Assembly: GCA_033439255.1 (NCBI GenBank)
Contig: CM065885.1
Coordinates: 1,736,001 to 1,800,000, forward strand
Direction of reading: 5' to 3'
Length of the DNA: 64,000 nucleotides
DNA from: Hericium rajendrae
Lineage: Eukaryota; Basidiomycota; Agaricomycetes; Russulales; Hericiaceae
Made by a program: the position numbers and the translations under genes. Each line of letters opens with the position of its first letter. Positions within the stretch are counted from its first letter, which is position 1. The notes under the pieces were generated by a model. The model made no database searches. It was not told the DNA's origin and was given only the letters and a program-made list of their open reading frames with translations. Shown here piece after piece: positions 22,301-33,194 of the stretch.

Positions 22301-23807
22301 TAATCGCGACGGGAGCGGATGCCTTGCCTTTGCCCTTGTACGTCGACGCAAAGAGGCGGTTGGGCGGGAGCGCGGACAGGTCGTGCGGGATGTCGATTGT
22401 GGCAACATCAGTGTTGGAAGTAGGAGACGAGTGTATGCGCAGGAGCTGCGAGTCTCCAGTGTGTGAGCCGAGGAAGAGCATTTGTGCGGAGATGTACGAC
22501 AGTGTGGTCGGCGCAGACGCCTGGAAACATCGTCAGCACAGATGACGAGGCGATCTTCAGAGAACTGACATGACCGAGCGGCACGATAACAAGGCCGTGT
22601 TGTTTTAATGTATCGAGCGACAGCAGCGCCAGGCGCCCGTAGGAATCACCGAGAAGATAACGCGACCCCTCATGCCCGACGCGACACCACCTGCACTCGG
22701 ATAAGTCTCACAATATATCCACATCACCGGCGACTCACGCAGTAATTTCACTCCAGGGCCAGTCGACGGCCGCCTTCGGCTTGCGCCGTTTCGCCTCGCG
22801 GTCACGCTCCTTGTTATGCGCGCCAGCTACGGTCTTGCGATCGTTACTGTTCTTCTTCGCATCGTTTCGCTTCTGTTTCCCGCGATACTTCTCCTGCCAC
22901 AGCGAGTCCGACAACTCGTGCAGCTGGATGCGGCGCCCGCCCACAACGAGCACGCCGCCGCGGAAGCGCTCATCCTCTTCCCCGTCTTCCGCAGCCGGGA
23001 CAGTGATGAGCGCGGGCGGCGTCTCGAGAATGGGGAAGGCGGAGGAGGGAAGTGAGGTTGGGGGCAGGAAGAGCGAGTGCGCGGTGGACAGCTCGTAGTC
23101 GGCGAGGTTGAGGTCGCGCGCGATGAGCTGCACCTGCTGGTGGTGGTCGATGTACAGGATGGCGAGAGCGTATTTCTCGCTGTCTGTAGGAATGAACGAG
23201 AGTGAGAGGACGTTGAGCTCCGGAATCCTAGTTCTGTTAGTATTGAGCGGAAGCTAATGCCATAAACTACTCACGAGACGTCGAACTGTGAGCTCAATTT
23301 TTCATCTTGCAGTTTAAGCACCTTAAGCCGTCCGATATAACATGCAGCAACGACGACTTCTCCAGATGGATCGACGATGACATCCTGGAGGAACTCGTTG
23401 TTCCGGACAGGACTCTGTTCCTGCAGGCTGATGGTGTGGAGGGTCGCGAGCGTACCTTGGCCTGACGTAGGCACGCGGAAAGTGAGGATGACGAGCTTTG
23501 GATCCGGATGATCCGTCATGAGGATAAGATTATCCTGTCCTTTCTGCGAAGTAGAAATCAGATCTCCGAAACAGGGCTGAGCTACAGATAAGTCACGAAC
23601 AGAGGTCGGAATGGCTTTCAGGGAGACAATGCGACCCCATATCTCGGCACGATGGACATGGTGAAGACCCTCTGGCCTTGCCTCGAAGACTTCGAGCGCG
23701 TTGGTCTTCGCGACGACGAGGTGGGAAAGGGAGTCGTCTTCGGTGAGATGGCAAGAGACAGATGCGGTCACGGAGGACGGCGCATGGAAAGTCGTGACGA
23801 CCTTCAT
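19334..23807 (-). CDS. DDB1: DDB1, damaged-DNA-binding protein 1 (CUL4 ligase adaptor)
   Basis: A large gene with about fifteen short introns, roughly 1,150-1,250 aa. Start ATG at 23807: MKVVTTFHAPSSVTASVSCH, then HLVVAKTNALEVFEARPEGL and EIWGRIVSLKAI, the DDB1 beta-propeller A opening. Later parts read ELNVLSLSFIPTDSEKYALA, LIHSGAELREHAVL and, in the C-terminal CPSF_A domain, HFAAAINASVRPF-type repeats. It ends in ENDVRQLVEMLQSVQ and stops at 19334, as expected for DDB1. DDB1 bridges CUL4 and WD40 receptors for ubiquitination in repair and replication. An unusual Lys/Arg-rich insert (RKTVAGAHNKERDREAKRRK, about residues 255-290) interrupts the first propeller and could serve as a nuclear signal. 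CPSF160 was considered, but the opening matches DDB1. Not every intron was resolved. Confidence 0.88.
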
Positions 23808-24376
23808 GATTGTTCAGAGCCTTTACTGCGATATGAGTAGACAGCTTCCGGGTACGAAATGGTGGGCTCGCTAGGTCCGCTGCGTTCTTTCGACTCTCGA
23901 GGCTGAGGCAGCAGAAGACCGCGGCCGAGCGCTACTCGAGAGTCCGTTCTAAGCGCCTGGATCTGCATGACATCAGTGCCGACCAAACAGAGCACAAACG
24001 CAAGCTGGACATCATCTGGACATGCTCTCAAATGTCCCGTCCGTACGGTAGTACTTACCATCAAAACAACGCACAGTCTTGTCGTCATGATCTTCATGTC
24101 TTTTCATACTACACACACACTAAGTCTGTCATACCCGTATTCAAGCTGCTCTCCTGGACCACAACAGCCATCGTCGGCCGAGTCTGCATCCGTTCGACCT
24201 TGATAAGACATGTACAGTCGCATGCGCGACTTGTTTCTTGCTTGTCCTGCCCTCAGGTATGTCAGACATGCGCTTTCTGATTTCCGGATATTTCTCCTGC
24301 ATATTGAATTCATTCTTGACCGACCCCTCTTCCTGACACAATGATATCTATATAACTTACTCACGTTTATTCTAAT
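23808..24376. other. DDB1 promoter region and spacer
   Basis: Holds the DDB1 promoter. The part around 23955-24005 (catgacatcagtgccgacca) recurs near 28165 and 32860, and the DDB1-proximal part near 33470. The promoter was thus copied together with exon 1 in the DDB1 shards. Confidence 0.5.
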
Positions 24377-24463
24377 CTCCCGGTAGTACATTGGTTAGTA
24401 CACCCGCTTGTCGGACGCAAATCTACGCGCGGGAGAGCGAGGTTCGATTCCTCGCTGGGGGGC
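24377..24463 (+). tRNA. tRNA-Asp (anticodon GTC), with intron
   Basis: Anticodon stem CCCGC (24403-24407) with GCGGG (24429-24433). The loop TT-GTC-G gives anticodon GTC at 24410-24412. A 14-nt intron (24414-24427) sits at the canonical position. The T arm is CGAGG-TTCGATT-CCTCG, and the D loop has TTGGTTAGTA. The acceptor CTCCCGG pairs with TGGGGGG at most positions with one G-G mismatch, so the ends are the least certain part. A T4 run follows at about 24471. Confidence 0.85.
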
Positions 24464-24810
24464 TGCACTGTGTTTTCATAATTCTTTTGGCTGAATACCA
24501 GTTGTGTTTTCCTCCGCGTCGGGTCGAGTCCGCTCGGCGACGATGATGTCATGTCGAGATCTCACATTGACGAGATCTTTGATCGTGTCTCTTCTTCCTT
24601 TTCAGTACACGCAACGAGAAGGCCGTCGCTTCTGTTTGACGGCGCTGTAGACCACCGTTGACCCATCGACCAACAAATATTTCAGATATACTGCATTGCG
24701 GACATTTTTGTCTCGAGACAACCCCAACTGCAGCGCAGCTTACCAATGAGCTGACAAACAGCGCGCGTGCCGCCTGCAACGCGCCCGGGTCCGTGCGCAC
24801 CCCCGCAGCC

Positions 24811-24818
24811 TATATAAG
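24811..24818 (+). promoter_or_regulatory. TATA box of the U2 snRNA gene
   Basis: TATATAAG, about 28-30 bp upstream of the predicted U2 5' end, in an otherwise GC-rich promoter. Confidence 0.7.
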
Positions 24819-24839
24819 CCAGCGCGCGCCATGCTTATT

Positions 24840-25028
24840 TCCTCACCACTCTGGCCTTTTGGCTTAGATCAAGTGTAGTATCTGTTCTTAATAGTTTAAC
24901 CACTATTATGGGGGCACTGCCCCCATTCTTGGTTATCTTATTTTTGCCGCCCTCGTCCCCCGGGCTCTGCTTGCAACCTGGGGGCGCGATGACCTCGCCG
25001 CTGCACTACCGGCCCGCGTCGTCGGGGG
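24840..25028 (+). ncRNA. U2: U2 spliceosomal snRNA
   Basis: The highly conserved 5' part is present: tggccttttggcttagatca, then agtgtagtatctgttctt. It includes the branch-point-recognition sequence GTAGTA at 24875-24880. An Sm-type site ATTTTTG lies at 24940-24946, between stem IIb (gggggcactgcccc) and stem III (CCCCCGGG...CCTGGGGG). The final stem-loop IV ends near 25028. U2 pairs with the intron branch site in the pre-spliceosome. 5' and 3' ends are estimates within a few bases. Position between tRNA-Asp and a protein gene, with its own TATA box, indicates an independent transcription unit. Confidence 0.95.
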
Positions 25029-25376
25029 ATCACTCTTTCTTTTCTTTTGCACTTCCTGTTGATGTCCGCTTGTTAGCGGATGCTTGGGATGTGCAAATGA
25101 ATGGCTTGAGTGTCCTTTGGGTCTTTGTCATGACATGGGAGTTGGATTGTATGGTCTGTACTACTAGTAAGTTATAAAATGTATGCTACAACTAGCTGAG
25201 TCTTGGTGTGTATGGTACAAATATGCTTTGGCTATAGAATGCTACAGAGACGGGGGGCGAGATACAAGTAATGCAGAAAATATGCGGAAAACGCATTCGA
25301 GAGAAAAATCGATATAGCTTATGCCAAGACACCTTTGCGATCTTCCTTGCGCTAAGCACCAACTTGATATCAATCA
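25029..25376. other. Spacer after U2
   Basis: No gene seen. A small hairpin TCCGCT...AGCGGA lies at about 25063-25080, close to the U2 3' end, and could assist 3' processing. Confidence 0.35.
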
Positions 25377-27407
25377 TTATGTCAAACATGAAGGTAACAA
25401 ACTACGCACCATGCGCACCCCGTGGCTGAGCGCGAGATACAGACGGAAAAGCCTCGCGCATGCCTCATCACCCGCAAAAGGGTATTCCGCACCAAGACGA
25501 TACGCGGCCGCAAAGCCAGACGTCACGGCGATCTCGTGCATGTTCAGAACTGCGACGTGTTAAGTTAGCAGCAGTATGCATACGTAGGAGAAAGGATGTA
25601 CCAGACCATGCGCCGGCGAAGCTGGAGTAGAGACATGAGTGGCTTGAGAAGGGAAGGAACCCACGGCAACGCACTAGGTATGTTTCTTCCCGTTGAGGAA
25701 CATCATCCATGGCACGCAATTAGCGTAATGCTGCCAGCGATGGCTCTGCTGCTTCCACCACCGCTCCGCGATAACCTTGTCCTCGCTTATCTCGTCTATC
25801 ACGACCATCAGCGTGAAACACAGCAGGAAAGATGGCAACCTACCCTTGGTCCACAAGTCGCTGCTGTCTTTCTTGTCGAGAAAAATCGTCTGGAACACAT
25901 GGCGCTCGAACGGCGGCTCTGGACACCCATGGTCATCTGCGCCCGTGCGCGCCGTATCTTCCGATGTCGCAGCGTCGTCCGGACCATCCCTTGTCTCGTC
26001 AGCAGGGTCTGCTGGTCCCATGGGACCCACGCCGCGGAACTGCGGCTGATAGTGCGTGAGGTCGAACGACATCTCGAGCTTCGCGCGGTTGGACGGGTAC
26101 TGCATCGTATAGTACAGTGGACGGAAGGACTTGCGCGCAAACTCGCGTGGGTCAGACGCAGCCCCGTTCTCGGGGTCCGCGACCTCCTTACCCTTCGACC
26201 GTGTATCCTGCTCGGCGGGATCGACAGCGAGGTCTTCCCTAAACTCAGTCTCATAGTACTGTGCGGGGTGAGTGGGGGGCAGGAGGGTGAAGAGAGTGTA
26301 GGCGAACCTTGCGCATATACGCGGCGTCGGCGTGCGTCACAGTCACATCCCAGAGGTACTTGACACTGCCGAGCACGCGGCGTTCCATCCACGTCGCGCC
26401 GGCGGGCTTCTCGCGCTCCATCTCTTCCGCACCGTGCGCCTTGCCCTTGTCGGCGCCGTCGAGCAACGTCAGCGCGGTGTCGGCGTCGACGGCGAGGATG
26501 AGCGCGTCGAACCGCTCGGTGACCGTGTCCGTGTAATCGCCTGGGTTGGCGGCGCGGTCGGCGGGCGCCGGGGCGCGGAACTCGAGGACGACACCGTTGG
26601 CGTCGCGCGTGACGACACGAGTGACGGGATGGTTCAAGAGAAACTTGACGTTGTGGACGTTCGCGGACTCGGTGCGATGTTGCCAGGCAGTATAGACATC
26701 GTGCAGCTGCGTGGGATCAGCGAAACGGAAAGGCGGAAAGGAAGACGGTCGGGAGGACGCACTTTGGGGAACGCATACATGGTGGGAATGCTTGCGAGAA
26801 GGGAGGTATCGTTGTACTCGAAGAGGCGCATGCTGGGGTCCTTGAAAACGCGCTCAAGGATGGCGCAGGAGACAAAAGGCGTCTGGTTTCCGGTGCCAAA
26901 GAAGAGGGCGACGAGAGGGTAGACCATCTTCTCCCCAAAGTCCTTCGAGAAGCGGAAAAGGAAGAGCATGACATGGACGGGGATGACGACAAAAAGAAAC
27001 TCCAAAGCGCTGATGACGGACAGAACGCGGCCAAACTTGCGGATGTCCGGGCGGAAGTGGGCGGTAAGCCGGGAGGGGAAGACGTTGGACCAAAAGTCAG
27101 GGCCTTTGCCGAAGCTGATCTGCATGCCGACCTCGCTGGGCTTGAATCCCAGCTCCGAGAACATGCGAAGGGTGTTTGCAAAGGCAGGAGAGCATCCCTG
27201 GACACCATCGTTGATGTAGGACGCGCCATACTTGTCGGCGTCGATGTCCAGGCTGGTAGCCATCCCGCCAGGCACATCCTCTTTCTCAAAGACGGTAACC
27301 ATGAACTTGTCGGGATGCTTGGAGAGAGCATACGCGGCGGACATGCCGGCGGCGCCGCAGCCTACGACCGCGACGCGCTTCGGGCTTGGAGTCGGGCTTG
27401 GAGGCAT
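25377..27407 (-). CDS. FAD-dependent amine-oxidase-like oxidoreductase
   Basis: Start ATG at 27407. First exons 26763-27407, 26308-26706 and 25844-26258, then smaller ones to a stop at 25377; about 560-580 aa. The N-terminus PKRVAVVGCGAAGMSAAYAL is an FAD-binding Rossmann motif (GxGxxG), followed by VTVFEKEDVPGGMATSLD. The family block YGASYINDGVQGCSP and a hydrophobic stretch (VIPVHVMLFLFRFSKDF) follow. A second-half segment reads FDALILAVDADTALTLL. The C-terminus has LNMHEIAVTSGFAAAYRLGA then EYPFAGDEACARLF, the closing FAD-contact region of fungal amine-oxidase-like proteins. Substrate unknown. One acceptor was assigned to keep frame (TKDEISEDKVIAERWW). A piece of this gene was copied to 32.35-32.84 kb. 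Confidence 0.8.
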
Positions 27408-27779
27408 GGCGGGTTGGGGGTTGAACAAAGGTTGAACGTTTGAATATTTGAAAGAAGGAGCGGGATGGCTATTAGCATTAAGGTACAGATATGCAATTCA
27501 GTACTGCGATCCAAAACGGCACAAACAAGAGCTGACCGTTGACCCTCTAGTGCCGTGTAGCATGCGGCGATGAAGGATTGTCCGGGTAGATCGAAGATGC
27601 AACTGAAAAGGAATTGTTGCGGCAAGCTGATGATGTATGTACAGGTTGGAGGGAAAGTCTTGGAAGTGCGGGAGGTGAGAATGACGAACTTTGATTTCAA
27701 TGGCCCGTTATGCGTTTATACCTTCGCTGCGAGATAAGAAAGGGGTTGGGAATATGAATGCGGAGTTGTTACAACCTCT
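27408..27779. other. Promoter region of the amine-oxidase-like gene
   Basis: No gene seen. The region lies between the amine-oxidase start and the first DDB1 shard. Confidence 0.4.
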
Positions 27780-27992
27780 GTCAAGAGGATCTTCAGGGCA
27801 AGAATGAAAACGAGACGTCAATCCCAACACAGCAGATGTTTTGGCAGTCCTACAGTAAGATCTTTTCTCGAGCAATTCCTTTTGGCAAGAACGAGATAGG
27901 AAAGGGACCGGGTAAAAGGGTATTGACAAAGACCAGACGGTCAGGGAGTATAGCGCGTAGAAAGTTGTGACCACCTTCGTGGCAATGTCTCG
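27780..27992 (-). pseudogene. Shard 1 of DDB1 exon 1
   Basis: On the minus strand this reads KVVTTFYALYSLTV at 27945-27986, where DDB1 has KVVTTFHAPSSVTA, followed by about 200 bp still alignable to DDB1 exon 1 (23640-23805) with many changes. The ATG is replaced by ACG and the frame soon closes. The upstream flank to about 28200 also resembles the DDB1 promoter (gcgcccagatctgtatgaca). It contains no introns to judge by, but the copied promoter argues for a DNA-level copy. Confidence 0.7.
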
Positions 27993-28253
27993 GGTATGAC
28001 ATGAGCAAACAACTCCTGGAGATGCTGGCAATATTGGTGCGCTCATCGTCCGTCTATCGTCCGCGGCCAAATGGCCGTAAGTACTAGTGGAGTCGTACTG
28101 ACTCCATATAAGAGCTCGAGCCTGCAGCAGAGCTGGGCGCCAAGTTCAACTCAACGCAAGCGCCCAGATCTGTATGACATCAGTGCGGTCGCGAACCAAG
28201 CGTCGTCACTGATTGCAAGTCGGTACTTCTTGAAAGCTGAAATGTTGATGCTC

Positions 28254-28286
28254 AGCGCTGCTCAGTAATACAATTCTGAAGAACTG
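28254..28286 (+). repeat. 33-bp direct repeat, first copy
   Basis: Shares agcgctgctcagtaatac and a following aattctgaagaactg with the copy at 28604-28636, a period of 350 bp. It differs at one base. Confidence 0.8.
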
Positions 28287-28603
28287 CACGGTCCTACGGG
28301 CATCACCTGGTCCCATGTTCAGAAGGCCATGTGAACTGTGAGGGAGCAAAGTGGGCATGTGGGAAGCATGTCATAGTCCATACATACGGGCAGCATGACA
28401 GGTAGATCTCGTTCGCCAGCGAGCCAGTAAGGTAATGTCCGTCGGCCAATTGTGCGACAAAAAGTACGATAAGCAGCACGTAGTCTGTGTGTGCGATAAA
28501 AAAAAAAGTACAGACAGGAGAATCACCGTAGAAACAGATGGGAAGGGCAAAAAGTCAACGTAGAAGAGATCGGAAGTGTGCGAGGATGCCTCACTGAGGC
28601 GCC

Positions 28604-28636
28604 AGCGCTGCTCAGTAATACAGTTCTGAAGAACTG
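28604..28636 (+). repeat. 33-bp direct repeat, second copy
   Basis: Its end, CAGTTC-TGAA-GAACTG, is a perfect small inverted repeat. The pair brackets 317 bp without a gene, directly downstream of DUF6534 copy 2. Confidence 0.8.
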
Positions 28637-28727
28637 AACCAGTTTCATTGATATAGTTCACACAGCAGATGTCTAGTTCCGCATGGCCTCCGCGTGAGCT
28701 GGAGGTATAATGATGGCAAAATGGATA

Positions 28728-30869
28728 TCATACCACAGCATGATTGCGAGGTTTCCTCTCCGAGTCGGTGGATCTATCCATTTGGAACCTCATCATATCC
28801 GTCGGCGACATAGTGTTCAGGCCGATGCTTATCGAAGAGATTTCCCTGCCTGCGGTGCGACTATGACGCTGTTCGAACTGGATGACATGGCCCATAGTCA
28901 GCTTGTCGGAGGGCTCCATGCCGTTTTCGTGGATGTTGCGCAGGTGATTGCGCGAGTTGAGCGTTGCCAAGCAGGTATTGACATACACTTGGAAGAGAAA
29001 TAAGCCTAAAACGTTTTGCAGCTGAGGGAGACTAACGATGGGCACTGATGTAGTTTATGAGCATGGCCCAAATGTCGTTGGGAGAGTAGATGAGCTGGTT
29101 GTTGATTTTATCAGCAAAGGAAACCTCATTAAATACAATGCGAGGAAGCGCACCACTATCATCTCAACAAGGACGATCACCCTGCCAGTGATCTCTCAGG
29201 AACGGAATGATGCGGTAGATACAAATCAAAATACGCACGTCGTTAGAAGGAACCTGTTAATGCAGAAAATCATCAAGGTATGTAGCAGTTTCCCTGATCT
29301 GGTTTCAAGAAGTCAGAGGGTGCAAGTCAATTGAATGAAAGATATTGCCGAGCCCACCCGGAGATGTGCGATCGCGTGCCATGGAATAAAATGCAAAGAG
29401 ACAGCGCGGTCACCGAATCGGATGCCACCCTTGTAGCGAGCATTGGCACCGTCGAATTGAGCTAGCAGACAAATCAGTTTCGAAGATTCGGACAGGACTG
29501 GTAAAATCCGCCCACAGCGATGTCGGCGAGTCGCACAATATCCCATTCACGGAATCTGCCATATGCGTTGAGTGAAGACTTATCAAATGAGTTCAACATC
29601 GAAGACAAACTCTTTGACAACCACCACTATAATAATTCATTAACACGTTGAATGAGCATCAATTAAACAGTACGACCACATACCAATTCCAGTAGCTGGA
29701 TTGTAATTATCTCGTATCAGATCATATCGAATGTCTATAACACGCTCTTACCGACTTGCATCATGATCAGCAGCACCTGCATTGTCGAAAAATCAGCTTT
29801 ATTTTGAATGTGCGGAATCCGACATACGAGTATAACTGTCAAGAACCACCGCCATTTTCCATTTGTCACTGCACTCAAAGTGAGAACTAAAACATCCAAA
29901 CATTGGAGAGGCACAGACAGAAGTAGATCATCCGGGTGTAAAATCTGGAAAATGCAGAAATTTCATCCCACGAATGTGAAAATCAAGGGAATGGCGGTAC
30001 TTACAGCTGTACTAAAAAACAGATGGCGATCTGCCAACAAGTGTGTGTTCATGACTCTTATCCAGACGAATTACGCTGAGACTAGACCCACCGCAACTCC
30101 AGGGGCCGCCTATACGAGTGATGACGTCAATGAAGGGAAATGTTTGGGAACGGCGAAAGGTACATGCATAAAGCGACCTGGTCAGGACGACATTGCTGAG
30201 TGACCGGTATGGCAGAATGGTCAGATGTACGCACCATCGTCCACCTATCAGCAACAAAGGATCGTGGTAGCTAACGATCTGAAGACAGATGCGTAAAAAA
30301 TCAGCCTTGTACAAAGCCCAGGCTGATGACGAGACGTACCAAGTAGTAATAGAGTGCGTCGCATGCTGTCAATTTTGACGATCAGTGTGAACTCTCCTCG
30401 GTAATGAAGGTCCTGCTTACAGAAAACGACGTGCACTGTTGATGTGCAGCTATTTGATACATTGTCAGCATGGATAGAGAGCCACGAAACGATACCAACA
30501 ATAAGAGCGCGACCTGACTGAGTGTTGAATAAAATATTACACAATTTGCCAGTTGTGGCTTACCAGCATTTTAAGCACCCCGCGATCCTTCGGGTAATTC
30601 AGGTAGTAAAGATATGTCTTTGTTTTGAGGTCAACTTCATGTATATGCACCTAAGATTGACCACTTACCTGCAAGATCGACAGTCCGTAGAGAACAAGCA
30701 TGAGCATGCAGCATATCAATGCTCCGCCTATCAGTCAAGAATTTACCGACATCAACACAGAGCTGAGTTGCATGCAATTGGACGCACCGTAATTTTCACG
30801 AAAAACGCTGTCTGGAACGGGTGTCGGTCTGTCGAGAGGGATGGGTGGAAGGCCCTGAGATGAAGACAT
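28728..30869 (-). CDS. DUF6534-type membrane protein, copy 2
   Basis: Start ATG at 30869: MSSSQGLPPIPLDRPTPVPD, then VFREN. Membrane-rich exons follow in the same order as copy 1, with further segments such as LQIVSYHDPLLLIGGRW. The C-terminal exon has the conserved VYVNTCLATLNSRNHLRNI and a Ser/Thr-rich cytosolic tail ending in RKPRNHAVV at 28728. This is the characteristic DUF6534 end (transmembrane helix then the TLNSR-type motif). The gene is intron-dense, and several donors deviate from GTRNGT, so the exact protein is uncertain. It lies in duplication block A. Function unknown; an integral membrane protein of the seven-helix type is inferred. Confidence 0.55.
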
Positions 30870-32345
30870 TATTTCGAACGACGATACACAGTATCGATGA
30901 ATGAACCTACAACAACACCAGGCTCGACGTCCCACACATTTATATGAGCGAAATGCGTGTGAGCTATTTGCTCTAGCTACGTTGATTAGGCAATTGAAGC
31001 ATCATTGCAGTGATATCTGACCGGGATTGGGTTGATGGTCTGTCGACTGTTGTAACGAGAGGAATAATAGCACTAGGGCCTGCTAGAGCGATCATGATTC
31101 CATCAGCGGAAACACAGCGGACCGTTGTCAGTGACTCACATTTTCAAAGGCGCAGAGTCCTAACGACAATACAAGAAGTATGTCCTTTCTACCAATGTAG
31201 CAAGGCGCCTTTGAAGGGGTCCCGATCTGGTTGCTGCTCCTCAGCAGGGCCGTAATGTCATGAGAATTTTGGCGTGCCTGTTCGATATAAGGCAAAAGCA
31301 TGTCGACTTCAAAGGGCAGTAGGATGTCTTCTGTATCAGACCTTGAACCGGTTGCTTAGCTGACTGAGGATAATGGAGCATCGGCCGTCCTCGCCGTCGA
31401 GCAAGCTTCAGCAGAAGAAAGGAAATGAGATACTAGGTTAGACCACGCAGGGTCGCGGAGTAGATCCAGATCATTCAATGCAATCGGCCAGAAGCAACGC
31501 CTGAAAAAAGGTTGCTTAGCTGATTGAGGATAATGGAGCATCGGCCGTCCTCGCCGTCGAGCTAGCTTCAGCAGCAGAAAGGACATGAGATACTAAGTTA
31601 GACCACGCAGGGTCGCGGAGTAGATCCAGATCATTCAATGCAAATAGCTAGAAGCAACGCCTGAAAAATCATTGCATTAGCCGCTTTTAGAGAACATCGG
31701 ACACCGAAATCAGACAAGACCGCAACGCGGGGATAATGAGACCGTCAGCCGTTGCACCAAACTTCATAAAATCGTATAGCACTCACCATAGCTGCCCATG
31801 ATCAAATTCTGATAGCGAGCTACTTTGAAGCACGGTACGCATCACCCTTCGCGTAGAGAAATAATGGTACATCTGGGCTCGACAAGAAGACATGATACTG
31901 GTCATCGCACCATAGAACAGATGCCTGCAGATGCTCCCCACGGTATATAGTCGCCCGAGCCACTCCACTGGCAGCGTCAATCATCGCCTCCACATGCTCG
32001 TGGGAGCGAGATCCGCAGACACGACCACTGCCTTGAACCCCTTAGTTATTTGATAAGGTCATGCAGGGTGTGCATATATTCCTCCGAAACTGAGCGCGAT
32101 GCGGATGGCGTTGCCTGGGAGATAGAGAGTGATCATGGAGAGAGAGTTTTTGTGGGGATTAGGAAGCTACACATGGCTAGAGTCCTTTGACGACACTCAC
32201 AGCAAACGGAATCTGCCCGTGCGCGAGAGCCCAGAAACCAAGGATGTTAAGCAAAGAGCCAAAGCGATAGATGTTTTATAAATAGAATACATTCCACAGT
32301 TGTTCCACTGAATTAAAATCTTCCATGGAAGTAGCATCGGCGTGA
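29338..32345. repeat. Segmental duplication, block A copy 2 (partner 1-3020)
   Basis: Aligned with the window start, same orientation. It contains most of DUF6534 copy 2 and its upstream DNA. Relative to the partner it lacks the spare exon-1 duplication and has gained the 160-bp tandem repeat at 31350-31669. Confidence 0.8.
31350..31669 (+). repeat. 160-bp tandem duplication, two units
   Basis: Unit 1 begins at 31350 and unit 2 at 31510, both with gttgcttagctga, then gcatcggccgtcctcgccgt and ctgaaaaa near the end. The units differ at about a dozen bases. The corresponding place in block A copy 1 (about 2360-2470) has only one unit, so the duplication is specific to this copy. Confidence 0.85.
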
Positions 32346-32349
32346 CCAT

Positions 32350-32840
32350 GTCCGAGATACTGTCGACGTTGTTAAGCACGGGCGCTCGATCCACGTCACG
32401 GACGTCTCGTGGGTGTAATCTTCGCGCCGAGTGCTTCGTCTTCGTTGGCCCTGGCGAGCAATGTGAACGTGGTGTCGGTGTCGGTGCTGTCTCCCGGTTG
32501 GAGGCGCAGTCCGGAGAGGGTAGAAGGCAAAGCTCGACGACGATGCCGTGAGGGCGTTGCACACGAGGACGTGAGTGGCAACGGTAGCGCAGGAGAAAGG
32601 AGTACTGTTGGTTACCGGACTCGGTCTTGCATTTCTAGGTGGCGTAGACATCTTGCGGTTGTGTCGGGTCAGTGTGATGGTAAGACGCGCCCGAGGATGG
32701 CGCAAGAAACGCAAGACGCCTCATTACTGGTTCCAAAGAAGGAGACGACAAGCGGATAAAGCATCTTCTCGTAGAAGTGTTCAGAGGAGAGAAACAGGAA
32801 GAGCACAGCATGTGCGACATCAAGAACTCTGTAGAGCCGA
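32350..32840 (-). pseudogene. Shard of the amine-oxidase-like gene
   Basis: The minus strand reads AHAVLFLFLSSEHFYEKMLY then PLVVSFFGTSNEASCVSCAI, matching HVMLFLFRFSKDFGEKMVY and PLVALFFGTGNQTPFVSCAI of the gene at 25.4-27.4 kb. A second patch around 32380-32480 matches the parent's VDADTALTLLDGA region. The parent's first intron is absent together with flanking coding sequence, and the frame is interrupted. It is a decayed fragment of about 490 bp abutting the end of block A. Confidence 0.75.
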
Positions 32841-33194
32841 TGAAAGTATGTAATAGCCCAGATGTTATCAGTGCGAACCAAGCAGAGGGTAAACAACGTC
32901 TAGAGACATCCTACACGCGCCATGCATCACGGTGTGACGAAGAACTGTCCGGATGGATTAGCAATGCTGTCTAGATCCTGGGAAAAGTTGTGCTGGAAGA
33001 GCTCCGTTCTTGCAAGGTGATTGTGTAGGTTAGCGAGAATGTCTTGGCCCGACAGTGAATTGACACAGTCACCCGTCGAAACGATACCTTCTGGATAATA
33101 ACCCGTCATGAGCTTATTCCGAGAAGTAAATCAAATGGGCAACAATCTGGAAAGATGAATGGGTTGGAAGGATTTTGAGATGGGACCCCGACCC
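32841..33194. other. Spacer between shards
   Basis: Around 32855-32895 it resembles the DDB1 upstream region (atcagtgcgaaccaagcaga against atcagtgccgaccaaacaga). No gene seen otherwise. Confidence 0.4.

Noticed and set aside
28254-28636. The two 33-bp repeats as LTRs or target duplications of one element
   Set aside because: They are too long for target duplications, too short for LTRs, and nothing element-like lies between them.
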